Shown: in pieces, positions 8,453 through 16,957 of the stretch
Numbering within the stretch: position 1 is the first letter of the stretch
Layout: each line of letters begins with the position of its first letter
The notes under the pieces: generated by a model
What the model was told of the DNA's origin: nothing
The model's input: the letters and a program-made list of their open reading frames with translations, nothing else
The model's database searches: none
Translations under genes and position numbers: made by a program
NCBI RefSeq assembly: GCF_044003965.1
Contig: NZ_JBAWKC010000003.1
Coordinates: forward strand, 310,001-374,000
Direction: 5' to 3'
Length of the DNA stretch: 64,000 bases
Source of the DNA: Yeosuana aquiaggeris
GTDB lineage: Bacteria; Bacteroidota; Bacteroidia; Flavobacteriales; Flavobacteriaceae

Positions 8453-9560
8453 TTACAATGAATTATCCTCTTCTTTTTGACCCATCATCATTAAATAGGA
8501 TTTTAAAAAGGGGCCAATATCACCATTCATAACAGCATCAACATTACTGGTTTCATGAGCGGTTCTCACATCTTTTACCAGTTTATAAGGTTGCATGACA
8601 TAATTGCGAATCTGACTTCCCCATTCAATTTTCATCTTGCCAGCTTCAATGTCCTCCCGTTGTGCTAATTGCTTTTGAAGTTCAATTTCATAAAGTTGTG
8701 ATTTTAACATTTGCATAGCTCGAGATCTGTTATCGTGCTGTGAACGTGTTTCTGAACATTGAATTTGAATGCCTGTAGGTTTATGAGTTAACTGAACTTT
8801 AGTTTCTACTTTATTGACATTTTGCCCACCAGCACCACTGGAACGCGCTGTTGTAATTTCAATATCTGCTGGGTTGATTTCAATCTCTATAGTATCATCA
8901 ACCAATGGATAGACATAAACTGAAGCAAAACTGGTATGACGTTTGGCATTGCTGTCAAAAGGGGAGATTCTCACTAATCTGTGAACACCATTTTCACCTT
9001 TTAACCAACCAAAGGCAAAATCGCCCTCAATTTCCAAAGTCACGGTTTTAATACCGGCTACATCACCTTCCTGAAAGTTTAATTCTTTGACTTTAAAACC
9101 ACTTTTTTCGGCATACATCAAGTACATACGCATGAGCATACTGGCCCAATCACAACTTTCGGTACCACCTGCACCTGCCGTTATTTGTAATACAGCACTC
9201 AAACTATCGCCTTCTTCTGAAAGCATATTTTTAAACTCAATATCTTCAAGAAGTGTATAGAGTTTGTTATATTGTTCTTCTACCTCTGGCATTGAAGTTT
9301 CCCCTTCTTTATAAAACTCATAAAGAACTTCAAGGTCTTCTAAAAGTGATTTGGATTTATTATAATCTTCAACCCATTTTTTTTTAACACGTAATGATTT
9401 CATTATTAATTCAGCAGATTTTGAATCATTCCAAAAATCTGGAGCAAAAGTTTGCTCTTCTTCGTTTTGAATTTCTATAAGTTTAGCATCTACGTCAAAG
9501 ATAGTGCCTTAGTTTATCAAGGCGGGTATTAAGAGATTTGATCTGATCTGAAGTTATCAT
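8453..9560 (-). CDS. prfB: Peptide chain release factor 2, with programmed +1 frameshift
   Basis: RF2 terminates translation at UGA and UAA. The gene is split into two frames: a 21-codon leader begins at ATG 9560 and reaches an in-frame TGA (9497-9495) in the context TAT CTT TGA C. Skipping one T after CTT (9500-9498) continues as GAC into the long frame, giving 368 residues, the normal RF2 length. An AGG lies three codons before the slip site, spaced as in the E. coli prfB leader. The downstream part has the stop-codon-recognition SPF motif in RISPFDS and the peptidyl-hydrolysis GGQ motif in SGAGGQNVNK. A start at 9403 would lose about 52 N-terminal residues. Confidence 0.95.
9494..9510 (-). 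promoter_or_regulatory. prfB programmed frameshift signal
   Basis: Read on the minus strand, AGG-CAC-TAT-CTT-TGA-C combines an internal Shine-Dalgarno-like AGG with the slippery CTT-TGA-C. In known prfB genes low RF2 levels favour the +1 shift, giving autoregulation. Confidence 0.9.
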
Positions 9561-9651
9561 TAATAAGAATTTTTTGTAAAAATAAGATTTAAAGATTTAG
9601 AGAAAAGTAAATGTTATTTTAATTTTATAGATTTACTAGCAAATATAATTT

Positions 9652-10671
9652 ATGATCATAGATTTAAGAAGTGATACGGTAACAAAACCAACAAAATACA
9701 TGTTGGAAACTATGATGCAAGCTCAAGTGGGTGATGATGTGTTTAGTGAGGACCCTACGGTAAATCAGTTAGAAAAAAGATTGGCTAAAATGTTTGGAAA
9801 ATCAAGAGCTGTGTTTTTTCCTTCTGGTACTATGGCAAATCAAACAGCTATTAAGCTACATACCAATCCTGGGGAACAAGTTATTTGCGATAAATATGCG
9901 CATATCTATAATTATGAATCTGGTGGTGCCTCCTTTAATAGTGGGGTGTCCTGCCGGCTTTTAGATGGTCATAGAGGCATGTTTACTGCAAGCCAAGTAG
10001 TTGAAGCTATTAATCCAGATGCTTTTTATTACAGTCAGACAAGCTTGGTTGAAATTGAGAATACAACGAATAAAGGAGGTGGTGCCTGTTGGGATTTTAG
10101 TGAAATATTAAAAATAAAAGAAGTTTGTAAAGCGAATAACTTAGGGTTCCATTTAGATGGCGCTCGTATTTGGAACGCTTTAGTTGTTAAAAAAGAAAGT
10201 CCACAACAATACGGTCAAGTCTTTGATACCATTTCGGTGTGTTTAAGCAAAGGTCTAGGTTGCCCGATAGGCTCTGTGCTCATTGGTGATGAAGGAATTA
10301 TGAAAAATGCTATTCGTATTCGAAAAATATTTGGTGGTAATATGCGTCAGGTGGGTTATTTGGCGGCCGCCGGACTTTACGCATTAGAGAATCATATAGA
10401 AAGACTATCAGAAGATCACAAAAAGGCAAAAGAACTTGAAAAGCTTTTATCTGAGTTGTCTTATATCAAGGTGGTTGAACCTGTGGAAACCAATATTGTT
10501 ATTTTTGAATTAAACAACACGATTAAAGAAGCAGATTTTACGCAAAAATTAAAGGAACACAATATTTTAATTATTAGTATGGGAAGTAATAAACTGCGTA
10601 TAGTAACCCACTTAGATTATACGGATGACATGCATGAAAAAGTTCTGAAGGTTTTAAAAAATCTAATTTAA
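9652..10671 (+). CDS. ltaE: Low-specificity L-threonine aldolase
   Basis: A PLP-dependent fold-type I enzyme that cleaves threonine or allo-threonine to glycine and acetaldehyde. The 339-residue protein starts with the family hallmark MIIDLRSDTVTKPT. FFPSGTMANQ (about 55-64) binds the PLP phosphate. Asp169 in HLDGARIWNA contacts the pyridine nitrogen, and Lys200 in SVCLSKGLGCP forms the Schiff base. It converges on ybaB with only two bases between the stops. Related beta-eliminating lyases share the fold, so exact stereospecificity is not determined. Confidence 0.93.
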   Translation: MIIDLRSDTVTKPTKYMLETMMQAQVGDDVFSEDPTVNQLEKRLAKMFGKSRAVFFPSGTMANQTAIKLHTNPGEQVICDKYAHIYNYESGGASFNSGVSCRLLDGHRGMFTASQVVEAINPDAFYYSQTSLVEIENTTNKGGGACWDFSEILKIKEVCKANNLGFHLDGARIWNALVVKKESPQQYGQVFDTISVCLSKGLGCPIGSVLIGDEGIMKNAIRIRKIFGGNMRQVGYLAAAGLYALENHIERLSEDHKKAKELEKLLSELSYIKVVEPVETNIVIFELNNTIKEADFTQKLKEHNILIISMGSNKLRIVTHLDYTDDMHEKVLKVLKNLI

Positions 10672-10673
10672 TT

Positions 10674-10997
10674 TTACTTAAACATATCCATTCCTGGTAT
10701 ATCTGGCAATCCTTCTTTGGCTACGGCAGCCAATTCTGCTTCGTTTACTTTAGTCGCTTTTTCTATTGCTTTATTAAGCGTCAATATTAAATAATCTTCT
10801 AGTTCTTCTTTGTTTTTTAATAAATCTTCATCTATAGTAATAGATTTAATGGTCCGGTTGGCTGTTAAGGTAATTTTTAACCTTTCATCAGTGCTTTTTT
10901 CATCAATTAGAACCGTATCTAATCTTTTTTTAGTGTCTTCAACTTTCTTTTGGGTTTCTTTTAATTTTCCCATCATATTCATCATATCTCCAAACAT
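10674..10997 (-). CDS. YbaB/EbfC-family nucleoid-associated protein
   Basis: A 107-residue small DNA-binding protein. The Met-rich N-terminus (MFGDMMNMMGKLKETQKKVED) leads into the long helix, and the core beta strands (ITLTANRTIKSITIDE) and closing helix follow, as in YbaB/EbfC. Members are dimers that bind and bend DNA with little sequence preference. In many bacteria the gene sits next to dnaX and recR, but here neither is adjacent. A -7 box (TAGTTTTG on the minus strand, 11022-11029) lies just upstream. Confidence 0.93.
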   Translation of the reverse strand: MFGDMMNMMGKLKETQKKVEDTKKRLDTVLIDEKSTDERLKITLTANRTIKSITIDEDLLKNKEELEDYLILTLNKAIEKATKVNEAELAAVAKEGLPDIPGMDMFK

Positions 10998-11021
10998 ATT
11001 TTTATAATTTTTAATTCATTA

Positions 11022-11048
11022 CAAAACTATATAATTTTTATATTTTTG
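11022..11048. promoter_or_regulatory. Divergent -7 elements for ybaB and oligopeptidase B
   Basis: CAAAACTA at 11022-11029 reads TAGTTTTG on the minus strand towards ybaB, and TATTTTTG at 11041-11048 points towards the peptidase gene. Both match TAnnTTTG, so the two start regions are nearly back to back. No clear -33 elements are seen. Confidence 0.45.
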
Positions 11049-11078
11049 GGACATAATATTCTATAACAAATAATTCCT

Positions 11079-13139
11079 TTGAAAAAAACAATTAAGCCTC
11101 CAAAAGCTAATAAAATACCAAAGACTCTAGAAATTCATAATGATATTAGGATTGATGATTATTATTGGTTAAATGACAAGGAAAACCCCGAAGTTATAGC
11201 ATATTTAAATGCTGAAAACGCCTATACTAAGGAAATGATGGCGCATACTGAAGACTTTCAAAAAGCGCTGTTTGAAGAAATGAAAGGCCGAATAAAGGAA
11301 GACGATACTTCAGTTCCTTATAAGTTAAATGGGTATTGGTATATGACGCGTTATGAACAGGGAAAGGATTATCCTATTTATATTCGTAAAAAAGAAACTT
11401 TAGAAGCTGCTGAAGAAATCCTGTTTGATTGTAATGAGATGGCAAAGGATCATACTTATTTTAATTTGGGAAGTATTGCCATAAGTCCAGATAATAAAAT
11501 GGCTTGTTTTTCAACAGATACTGTGAGCAGAAGGCAATATACTATTCAAATCAAAAATTTAGTCACAGGTGAAATTTATTCAGACATAATTTTAAACACC
11601 ACTGGAAGTGCCGTTTGGGCCAATGACAATGCCACTTTATTTTATAGTATGAAGGATGAAGTTACTTTGCGTTCTCATAAAATTTTAAAGCATTCTTTAT
11701 TCACAGATTCAAAAGAAGATAAAGTCGTCTTTCATGAAAAGGATGAAACCTATAATACCTTTGTTTATAAATCGAAATCTAAAAAATATATTATCATAGG
11801 TTCTTCCAGTACTTTAACCTCAGAGTATAGAATATTAAATGCCAATACCCCAAATGCAAAATTTAAGATATTTCAAAAACGAGTGAGGGAATTAGATTAT
11901 AGTATTGCCCATTATAATGATCATTTTTATGTTATTGCTAATAGTGACGGCGCCAAGAACTTTAAGCTATTGAAAACCGAAGAAAATAAAACTAAAAAGG
12001 AGTTTTGGGAAGAGGTAATACCTCATAGAGATCATGTTTTAATTGAAGATATTGAAATATTTAAAGATTATTTAGTGATTAACGAACGTGAAAATGGCTT
12101 AAATAAATTAAGAATTATGAGTTGGGATGGAAAGGAAGATTATTTTTTACCATTTGAAACAGAAACCTACACGACTTATATTGGTAACAACCCGGATTTT
12201 GATAGTGACGTTTTAAGGTATGGTTTTAATTCATTAACCTCTCCAAGTTCTGTAATTGACTATAATTTCTATACTAAATCCAGTGAGGTCAAAAAGGAAC
12301 AAGAAGTTTTAGGAGATGATTTTAATAAGGAGGATTATGAATCCAAACGGATATGGGCAATAGCCAGAGATGGAGTGAAAGTACCTATTTCATTGGTGTA
12401 TAAAAAAGGAATCAGCTTAAATGGCGAAAATCCATTACTCCTTTATGCCTATGGCTCATATGGTTCTACAATTGATCCTTCTTTCTCGTCAATTAGGTTG
12501 AGCTTACTAAATAGAGGGTTTATTTATGCCATTGCTCATGTTCGAGGAGGTGAGTATCTTGGCAGACAATGGTATGAAAATGGCAAACTACTCTCAAAGC
12601 TCAATACTTTTCATGATTTTATTGATTGTTCAAAATATTTAATAGAACAACAATACACCTCAAATAAGCATTTGTATGCCTACGGGGCTTCGGCTGGTGG
12701 TTTATTGGTTGGAGCTGTAGTAAATATGAATCCAGAATTATATCATGGTGTTTTAGCTGCCGTACCTTTTGTAGATGTGGTAACAACTATGCTTGATGAT
12801 ACCATTCCATTAACAACAGGGGAGTACGATGAATGGGGTAATCCTAATATTATAGAATATTATAATTACATGAAATCCTATTCACCTTATGACAATATTG
12901 AGGCAAAAACTTATCCAAACATGCTGGTTACAACAGGTTTATATGATTCTCAGGTGCAATATTGGGAGCCTGCAAAATGGGTAGCAAAACTTAGAGAGCT
13001 TAAAAGGGATAAAAATAAATTACTTTTCCATATAGATATGGATTCTGGACATGGAGGCGCTTCTGGCAGATTTGAAAGCTTAAAAGAAGTGGCTTTAGAA
13101 TATGTCTTTTTGTTAGATTTGGAAGGAATTCATTGTTAA
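11079..13139 (+). CDS. ptrB: Oligopeptidase B (S9A family)
   Basis: A serine peptidase that cleaves short peptides after basic residues. It is 686 residues long, the usual size, with an N-terminal beta-propeller (about 70-410) and a C-terminal alpha/beta-hydrolase domain. The catalytic triad is visible as Ser538 in YGASAGGLL, Asp623 in LYDSQVQYWEP and His658 in DSGHGGASG. No signal peptide is present, so it is probably cytoplasmic. The start is a TTG at 11079, chosen because the N-terminal stretch up to DDYYWLND matches the family and no ATG is available before residue 53. A sigma-A -7 box lies 31 bases upstream. Confidence 0.93.
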   Translation: MKKTIKPPKANKIPKTLEIHNDIRIDDYYWLNDKENPEVIAYLNAENAYTKEMMAHTEDFQKALFEEMKGRIKEDDTSVPYKLNGYWYMTRYEQGKDYPIYIRKKETLEAAEEILFDCNEMAKDHTYFNLGSIAISPDNKMACFSTDTVSRRQYTIQIKNLVTGEIYSDIILNTTGSAVWANDNATLFYSMKDEVTLRSHKILKHSLFTDSKEDKVVFHEKDETYNTFVYKSKSKKYIIIGSSSTLTSEYRILNANTPNAKFKIFQKRVRELDYSIAHYNDHFYVIANSDGAKNFKLLKTEENKTKKEFWEEVIPHRDHVLIEDIEIFKDYLVINERENGLNKLRIMSWDGKEDYFLPFETETYTTYIGNNPDFDSDVLRYGFNSLTSPSSVIDYNFYTKSSEVKKEQEVLGDDFNKEDYESKRIWAIARDGVKVPISLVYKKGISLNGENPLLLYAYGSYGSTIDPSFSSIRLSLLNRGFIYAIAHVRGGEYLGRQWYENGKLLSKLNTFHDFIDCSKYLIEQQYTSNKHLYAYGASAGGLLVGAVVNMNPELYHGVLAAVPFVDVVTTMLDDTIPLTTGEYDEWGNPNIIEYYNYMKSYSPYDNIEAKTYPNMLVTTGLYDSQVQYWEPAKWVAKLRELKRDKNKLLFHIDMDSGHGGASGRFESLKEVALEYVFLLDLEGIHC

Positions 13140-13162
13140 TAAAAAAAAATGTTTTATTTTTG
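13133..13162 (+). promoter_or_regulatory. Sigma-A type promoter for the cysteine-synthase-like gene
   Basis: TTG (13133-13135), a 19-base spacer and TATTTTTG (13155-13162) match both promoter elements. The -33 element overlaps the last codons of ptrB. The distance to the start codon at 13221 leaves a leader of about 50 bases. Confidence 0.6.
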
Positions 13163-13220
13163 CTTGGTTTAAGATACCTTAATTTTTTTACTTAGTTAAA
13201 GTGTCTTGTAAAAAGCATTT

Positions 13221-14261
13221 ATGAAACACAGAAATCAGGTTTTTGACAATGTATTAGATTTGGTAGGTAAAACACCACTTATTAAACTTAATAAAATGGC
13301 CTCACAGTTTGAAGGAAATTTCTACGCAAAGGTAGAATCTTTTAATCCAGGTCACTCTTCAAAAGATAGAATAGCACTTTACATCATTGAGCAAGCAGAA
13401 AAACAAGGGATTTTAAGTCCTGGAGATACCATTATTGAAACTACCTCTGGAAATACTGGTTTCAGTATAGCTATGGTTAGTATCATTAAAGGATATGATT
13501 GTGTTTTAGCGGTAAGTTCTAAATCTTCAGCAGATAAAATTGACATGCTTAAAACCATGGGAGCAAAGGTATATGTTTGCCCGGCGCATGTGAGTGCAGA
13601 TGATCCTAGATCTTATTATGAAGTAGCTAAAAGGTTGCATAGTGAAATAAAAGGGTCTGTATATATTAATCAATATTTTAATCAACTTAATATAGATGCC
13701 CATTATGCATCAACGGGTCCGGAAATCTGGAACCAAACAGAAGGCAACATAACGCATTTGATCGCTTGTAGTGGTACCGGTGGTACTATTTCAGGTACTG
13801 CTAAATATTTAAAGGAGCAAAATCCTAATATTCAAGTTATTGGTGTAGATGCCTTTGGTTCAGTTATTAAAAAATATCATGAAACCAAAGAATTTGACGA
13901 GCAAGAGATTTATCCATACCGAATTGAAGGACTTGGAAAGAATTTAATTCCAACAGCGACCGATTTTGATACCATTGATGAATTTGTCAAAGTTACCGAT
14001 GAAGAAAGCGCCCATACGGCGAGACTAATCGCCAAAACGGAGGGCTTATTTGTGGGATACACCTCTGGAGCGGCTATGCAGGCTATTAAGCAATTAGGAG
14101 AAGAAGGACGTTTTAAGAAGAATGATTATGTAGTGGTTATTTTTCCAGATCATGGATCACGTTATATGAGTAAAATATATAGTGATAAATGGATGAAAGA
14201 ACAAGGCTTTTTTGATAGCATAAATGTAGAAGCAGCGCAAAGTATTGAATACATAAAATAG
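13221..14261 (+). CDS. Cysteine synthase-like PLP enzyme (cysteate synthase candidate)
   Basis: A 346-residue fold-type II PLP enzyme of the cysteine synthase/cystathionine beta-synthase family. The Schiff-base Lys48 is in HSSKDR, the substrate-binding loop TSGNTG is at 75-80, and the phosphate-binding GTGGTIS is at 185-191. It lacks C-terminal CBS domains. It may make cysteine from O-acetylserine, or cystathionine. The next gene on the strand is an alpha-oxoamine synthase; in Capnocytophaga and relatives such a pair (CapA/CapB) makes cysteate and then the sulfonolipid base capnine. That role is inferred from context only. A terminator separates the two genes. Confidence 0.85.
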   Translation: MKHRNQVFDNVLDLVGKTPLIKLNKMASQFEGNFYAKVESFNPGHSSKDRIALYIIEQAEKQGILSPGDTIIETTSGNTGFSIAMVSIIKGYDCVLAVSSKSSADKIDMLKTMGAKVYVCPAHVSADDPRSYYEVAKRLHSEIKGSVYINQYFNQLNIDAHYASTGPEIWNQTEGNITHLIACSGTGGTISGTAKYLKEQNPNIQVIGVDAFGSVIKKYHETKEFDEQEIYPYRIEGLGKNLIPTATDFDTIDEFVKVTDEESAHTARLIAKTEGLFVGYTSGAAMQAIKQLGEEGRFKKNDYVVVIFPDHGSRYMSKIYSDKWMKEQGFFDSINVEAAQSIEYIK

Positions 14262-14282
14262 AGTAATCTCCATAGATATTAA

Positions 14283-14325
14283 AGAGATAGTATTGTGAAA
14301 AAACAAATTGCTATCTCTTTTTTTA
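14283..14325 (+). terminator. Intrinsic terminator after the cysteine-synthase-like gene
   Basis: AGAGATAG (14283-14290) pairs with CTATCTCT (14311-14318), extendable by two pairs, and a T7 tract follows. It means the next gene needs its own promoter; a -7-like TAATTTTG is present at 14376-14383. Confidence 0.8.
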
Positions 14326-14506
14326 TTTTATTAATAATTCCGGAGTAAAAATTATGTGCAAACAATATAAATATTTAATTTTGCTCCAACTAACTAAGAA
14401 TATAAAGCTTTAAAGGTTGCGCTTGATAATTTTCAAATTTTATGTAACCTGACTCTTTTCATTAGAAGTTATATTGAATTTTTTAATAGCATTAACATAA
14501 ATATTA

Positions 14507-15766
14507 ATGAAAGATTTATTTGAAAAAATTTATAAGGATAAAGGACCGCTAGGAAAGTGGGCATCACAAGCTGAAGGATATTTTGTATTCCCAAAATTAG
14601 AAGGTCAAATCTCTAACCGTATGAAGTTCCAGGGTAAAGACGTGATTACCTGGAGTATTAATGATTATTTAGGTTTAGCCAATCATCCTGAGGTTAGAAA
14701 AGTAGATGCTGAAGCAGGAGCAGCTTATGGTTCGGCCTATCCGATGGGAGCACGTATGATGTCTGGTCACACAGGTCTTCATGAAATATTACAAAATGAA
14801 TTAGCTGAATTTGTTAATAAAGAAGCAGCTTATCTTTTGAATTTTGGTTATCAAGGGATGGTTTCAACCATTGATGCCTTAGTTAATAAAAATGATATTA
14901 TTGTTTATGATGTAGATGCGCATGCTTGCATCATTGATGGTGTGCGTTTGCATATGGGAAAACGTTTTACGTATAAGCATAATGATGTTGAAAGTTTAGA
15001 AAAGAATCTAGATAGAGCCACAAAAATGGCAGAACAAACTGGAGGAGGTATTTTGGTTATTTCTGAAGGCGTGTTTGGTATGCGTGGTGAACAAGGAAAA
15101 TTAAAAGAAATAGCTGCATTAAAGAAGAAATATAACTTTAGGTTTTTGGTAGATGATGCTCATGGTTTTGGAACCTTAGGGAAAACGGGTGCTGGAGCGG
15201 GTGAAGAACAAGGCGTGCAGGATGATATTGATGTGTATTTTGCAACTTTCGCGAAATCAATGGCTGGTACGGGTGCTTTTATTGCTGCTGATAAAGAAAT
15301 CATTGATTATTTAAAATATAATTTACGTTCTCAAATGTTTGCAAAATCTTTACAAATGCAATTGGTAGTAGGGGCACGCAAGCGTTTAGAAATGCTTAAA
15401 ACAATGCCAGAACTAAAAAATAAGTTATGGGAGAATGTCAATGCATTACAATCAGGTCTTAAAGAAAGAGGATTTGATATTGGCACTACTCAAAGTTGTG
15501 TAACCCCAGTATATTTAGAAGGTAGTATTCCTGAGGCAATGGCTTTAGTAAAAGATTTAAGGGAAAATTTTGGAATATTCTGCTCAATAGTGGTATACCC
15601 GGTTATTCCTAAAGGTTTAATCTTATTAAGATTAATACCTACAGCTACACATACTTTAGAAGATGTACGAATTACTCTTGATGCTTTTGATGCCATAAGG
15701 TCAAGACTGGAAAACGGTACCTATAAGCGTTTGTCAGCGGCAGTTATGGCCGCCATGGGTGAATAA
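14507..15766 (+). CDS. Alpha-oxoamine synthase (serine palmitoyltransferase or CapB-like)
   Basis: A 419-residue PLP enzyme that condenses an amino acid with an acyl thioester with loss of CO2. His139 in DVDAHACI stacks on PLP, DDAHGFG (216-222) holds the Asp contacting the cofactor, and Lys250 in ATFAKSMAGTGAF forms the Schiff base. The length and N-terminus fit bacterial serine palmitoyltransferase and the related cysteate acyltransferase CapB better than BioF or Kbl, which are near 390 residues. Flavobacteria make sulfonolipids and sphingolipids from this step, so it probably starts a long-chain-base pathway. Which amino acid it uses cannot be told from the sequence. Confidence 0.85.
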   Translation: MKDLFEKIYKDKGPLGKWASQAEGYFVFPKLEGQISNRMKFQGKDVITWSINDYLGLANHPEVRKVDAEAGAAYGSAYPMGARMMSGHTGLHEILQNELAEFVNKEAAYLLNFGYQGMVSTIDALVNKNDIIVYDVDAHACIIDGVRLHMGKRFTYKHNDVESLEKNLDRATKMAEQTGGGILVISEGVFGMRGEQGKLKEIAALKKKYNFRFLVDDAHGFGTLGKTGAGAGEEQGVQDDIDVYFATFAKSMAGTGAFIAADKEIIDYLKYNLRSQMFAKSLQMQLVVGARKRLEMLKTMPELKNKLWENVNALQSGLKERGFDIGTTQSCVTPVYLEGSIPEAMALVKDLRENFGIFCSIVVYPVIPKGLILLRLIPTATHTLEDVRITLDAFDAIRSRLENGTYKRLSAAVMAAMGE

Positions 15767-15776
15767 TAATATATGA

Positions 15777-15815
15777 CAAAAAAAAGAGCCACTCAAAAAG
15801 TGGCTCTTTTTTTTA
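15777..15815. terminator. Bidirectional intrinsic terminator
   Basis: AGAGCCACT (15785-15793) pairs with AGTGGCTCT (15799-15807) around five bases, with an A run before and T8 after. It lies between the convergent oxoamine synthase and GNAT genes. Confidence 0.92.
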
Positions 15816-16931
15816 TAAAGTTTTTCTAAATGTTTTTCTTCTTCTGTATACTTCAGGAGAAAAATGTTTCCAAATTTGATGTATCGCATAATTGTCTTCT
15901 AACTCAGGCGTTCTGTAGCACGTTTGAATCCCTTTTTTAGTAAAAACATTATAATATTCATTAAAAATAACGGCGTGAACACCTTTGTTTTGGTATTCAG
16001 GATCAATACCAATTAAATAAAAGATCACGTCTTTACTGTTTTTTTTCGCATCAAGAATGTGTAAAAATCCAAATGGGAATAATTTGCCCTGAGCTTTTTG
16101 CAATGCTTTAGCAAAAGCCGGTAAAACGATGGCAAAACCAATTAAATTATCATCCTTATCAATGATGAATTTGATGTATTCGGGATTCACAAAACTTATA
16201 AATTTTTTCTTAAAATAATCTTTCTGAATATCAGTGATTGCCACAAATGATGATAATGAGGCGTATGACGTATTAAATAAATCAAACATTTTATCTACAT
16301 AAGGCATCACCTCAGACGTTTTGGTAAATGATAAAGCTGTTAAATTATAACGCTTCTTAATTAATTCCTGAGCTTTTAAAAAGGTCTCAGGTTTAACATT
16401 TGCAAAAGGGAATCTACTTTCGGAATATGATTTTTCAATTTTATAGTGTGCCGCTTCATAGTGTTTGGCATAATAGGGATGGTTATACCAGGTAATCATG
16501 GGCGCAATAGCATCATAACCTTCAGTTACAACACCAACCTTATCTAAATTTGAAAAACCAACAGGACCTTCAGCATATTCTAAATTATTTTCCTTTCCAA
16601 TATCTTCAATTTTAGAAAATAAGGCTTTGGAAACATCCAAGTCATCAATAAAATCAAACCAGCCAAAGCGCATTTTCTTTTGGTTTTGATTTTTCACCTC
16701 TAACCAATTAATAATTGCCGCAATGCGACCAACCAATTCGTCATTTTTATATGCTAAGAAAAATCGAGCTTCAGCATCCTTAAAAACCGGATTCTCCTTT
16801 TTGTTAAAAGTTTTAATTTCTTGACTAATAATAGGAGGGACCCAATATTTTGAGTTTTTATATAACTTAAAAGGAAATTTAACAAACTCCTTTAATTCCT
16901 TTTGAGTTTTCACTTCTTTGATTGTAATCAT
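15813..16931 (-). CDS. GNAT-fold acyltransferase (possible lipid N-acyltransferase)
   Basis: A 372-residue cytoplasmic protein with two GNAT-like halves. The N-terminal half has FFLAYKNDELVGRIAAIIN (about 63-81), and the C-terminal half has FYLIGIDPEYQNKGVHAVI, a typical acyl-CoA-binding strand-loop-helix. Between them is an aromatic-rich region (EGPVGFSNLDKVGVV). It converges on the oxoamine synthase gene and is 26 bases downstream of an outer-membrane protein gene on the same strand. In Caulobacter a GNAT-like enzyme acts as bacterial ceramide synthase beside serine palmitoyltransferase, so N-acylation of the long-chain base is a reasonable guess, but it is inference. Confidence 0.75.
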   Translation of the reverse strand: MITIKEVKTQKELKEFVKFPFKLYKNSKYWVPPIISQEIKTFNKKENPVFKDAEARFFLAYKNDELVGRIAAIINWLEVKNQNQKKMRFGWFDFIDDLDVSKALFSKIEDIGKENNLEYAEGPVGFSNLDKVGVVTEGYDAIAPMITWYNHPYYAKHYEAAHYKIEKSYSESRFPFANVKPETFLKAQELIKKRYNLTALSFTKTSEVMPYVDKMFDLFNTSYASLSSFVAITDIQKDYFKKKFISFVNPEYIKFIIDKDDNLIGFAIVLPAFAKALQKAQGKLFPFGFLHILDAKKNSKDVIFYLIGIDPEYQNKGVHAVIFNEYYNVFTKKGIQTCYRTPELEDNYAIHQIWKHFSPEVYRRRKTFRKTL

Positions 16932-16957
16932 TCTATAATGAGATATCTGTATCGTTA

